6,804 nucleotides of DNA, taken from assembly GCA_021805955.1 (NCBI GenBank), contig JAJZDO010000197.1, positions 1 through 6,804 of the forward strand, in the 5' to 3' direction. Every line of letters begins with the position of its first letter. The first letter of the stretch is position 1. The notes beneath the pieces were generated by a model that was not told the origin of the DNA, did not search any database, and saw nothing but the letters and a program-made list of their open reading frames with translations. The translations under genes were made by a program, and so were the position numbers. Source of the DNA: Acidobacteriota bacterium (GTDB lineage: Bacteria; Acidobacteriota; Terriglobia; Terriglobales; Acidobacteriaceae). Below are positions 6,090 through 6,804 of this stretch, one piece after another.

Positions 6090-6208
6090 GGTCTTTCTGC
6101 AAAGACCTGGCGCAGGAGCGAAGCTAGCGCGGCGGAAATCTGATGGCAGATTGCGATAGCGAAAAGGTAAGCAAAAAAATGCGTTTCGCCCCATGGCGGG
6201 AGAAACGC
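6090..6208 (+). promoter_or_regulatory. Potentially structured leader of the second sulfatase
   Basis: Three hairpins follow one another ahead of the ribosome-binding site: ggtcttt/aaagacc with a 4-base loop (6090-6107), aatctg/cagatt with a 4-base loop (6137-6152), and gcgtttc/gaaacgc with an inner gcc/ggc (6181-6208). I recognise no known riboswitch class. Short perfect stems can arise by chance, but three in 120 bases directly before a gene justify listing. Confidence 0.35.
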
Positions 6209-6237
6209 CACACCCAGCAAAGAGGAAATATCGAGTG

Positions 6238-6804
6238 ATGAATCGGAGAGAGTTTACGAGACGGATGGGAATGGCAGGCGCAGCACTTGCCGTGGGCGGG
6301 AAGTGCGAAGCGATGACCAAACCGGCGATGTCCAAAAAACCGAACATCGTAATCATTCTGTCGGATGACGTTGGATATGGAGATCTGACGTGCTACGGCG
6401 GTGTGAATGTGAGCACGCCGAACATCGATGCCCTTGCCCGTCAGGGATTGCGGTTTACCGACGCTCATTCCGATGCGGCGACATGCACACCCTCCCGCTA
6501 TGCAATGTTGACCGGGCAATATGCGTGGCGGCGAGACGGCATCCAGGTTCTGCCTGGCGATGCAAAGTCGTTGGTACAGCCAGGGCAGCCAACGGTCGCC
6601 TCCGTATTGAAGGCGAATGGATACGCAACCGGACTGGTGGGCAAGTGGCACCTCGGGTTGGGGGATGGAGAGATCAATTGGAACGGTGAGATAAAACCCG
6701 GACCCTGCGAAGTGGGTTTTGACGACGCATTCTTCTTCGCGGCGACCGCGGACCGGGTGCCAACCGTGTATATCCACAACCACCACGTAGTCAACCAGAT
6801 CGGA
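6238..6804 (+). CDS. Sulfatase, type I formylglycine-dependent, Tat-exported (3'-truncated by window edge)
   Basis: The frame is open to the right edge; 189 residues are visible. Residues 1-21 carry paired Arg (NRREFTRR) and a short hydrophobic Ala/Gly stretch, a probable twin-arginine signal. The sulfatase fold begins with PNIVIILSDDVGYGD, where Asp43 and Asp44 bind the metal. CTPSR (83-87) is the modification motif, in which Cys83 becomes formylglycine, and YAMLTGQYAWR follows it. GKWHLG at 135-140 completes the core. The CTPSRYAMLTGQYAWRR context differs from the left-hand sulfatase (GQAPARLHLTQWIPG), so the two belong to different subtypes and probably act on different sulfate positions. 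AGGA (6223-6226) lies 11 bases before ATG 6238 and 8 bases before an in-frame GTG at 6235; either may be the start. A dedicated maturation enzyme is needed but not seen here. Confidence 0.95.
   Translation, partial: MNRREFTRRMGMAGAALAVGGKCEAMTKPAMSKKPNIVIILSDDVGYGDLTCYGGVNVSTPNIDALARQGLRFTDAHSDAATCTPSRYAMLTGQYAWRRDGIQVLPGDAKSLVQPGQPTVASVLKANGYATGLVGKWHLGLGDGEINWNGEIKPGPCEVGFDDAFFFAATADRVPTVYIHNHHVVNQIG

Larger units (their letters stand above)
5607..6237. other. Long gap before second sulfatase, no convincing gene
   Basis: In these 631 bases the open frames have no plausible ribosome-binding site, no recognisable motifs and unusual Cys/Arg-rich composition, so I call none of them genes. The left half (5607-5950) shows little beyond one modest hairpin at 5642-5665. 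The right half holds an inverted repeat (5966-5990), boxes shared with the GH128 promoter (5983-6018), a 9-bp direct repeat gcaggagcg (6068-6076 and 6112-6120) and three hairpins between 6090 and 6208. The left half may be remains of a decayed gene; the right half looks regulatory. Confidence 0.6.

Overview
The window looks like chromosomal DNA from a soil-type acidobacterium (Acidobacteriota, probably class Terriglobia). The strongest sign is the regulator at 4464-5606. Its N-terminal winged-helix domain, single membrane segment and exported C-terminal domain form an architecture that is heavily expanded in that phylum. Twin-arginine signal peptides on secreted hydrolases and a lipoprotein with a Pro-Thr linker fit the same picture. 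This placement rests on recalled family features, not on a database search.

Layout, left to right. (1) 2-1198, plus: C-terminal part of a formylglycine-type sulfatase, cut by the left edge roughly ten codons after its expected active-site Cys. (2) 1199-1608: convergent gap holding a decayed IS3-family transposase C-terminus on the minus strand, with an in-frame hairpin-bearing insert and a strong purine/pyrimidine hairpin. (3) 1609-2877, minus: GH5-like glycoside hydrolase lipoprotein. (4) 2878-3351: a 474-base gap with a possible 41-residue small ORF, a direct repeat and a GC palindrome. (5) 3352-4242, minus: Tat-exported GH128-like (Asl1-type) beta-glucanase. (6) 4243-4463: divergent promoter region. 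(7) 4464-5606, plus: membrane-anchored winged-helix regulator, probably read from a leaderless or near-leaderless transcript. (8) 5607-6237: 631 bases without a convincing gene, containing inverted repeats and a potentially structured leader. (9) 6238 to the right edge, plus: N-terminal part of a second sulfatase of a different subtype, with a Tat signal and an intact CTPSR motif.

Taken together this is a small polysaccharide-degradation locus. It has two distinct sulfatases to remove sulfate esters, two exported endo-glycosidases (one GH5, one beta-1,3-glucanase-like) and a transmembrane DNA-binding protein placed to control them. The upstream regions of the GH128 gene and of the second sulfatase share an ordered set of short boxes, which suggests common regulation. 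No SusC/SusD-like transporter, anaerobic sulfatase-maturating enzyme or formylglycine-generating enzyme is visible. The substrate (a sulfated beta-glucan or a mixed glycan) is inference. No tRNA, rRNA or CRISPR array was seen.
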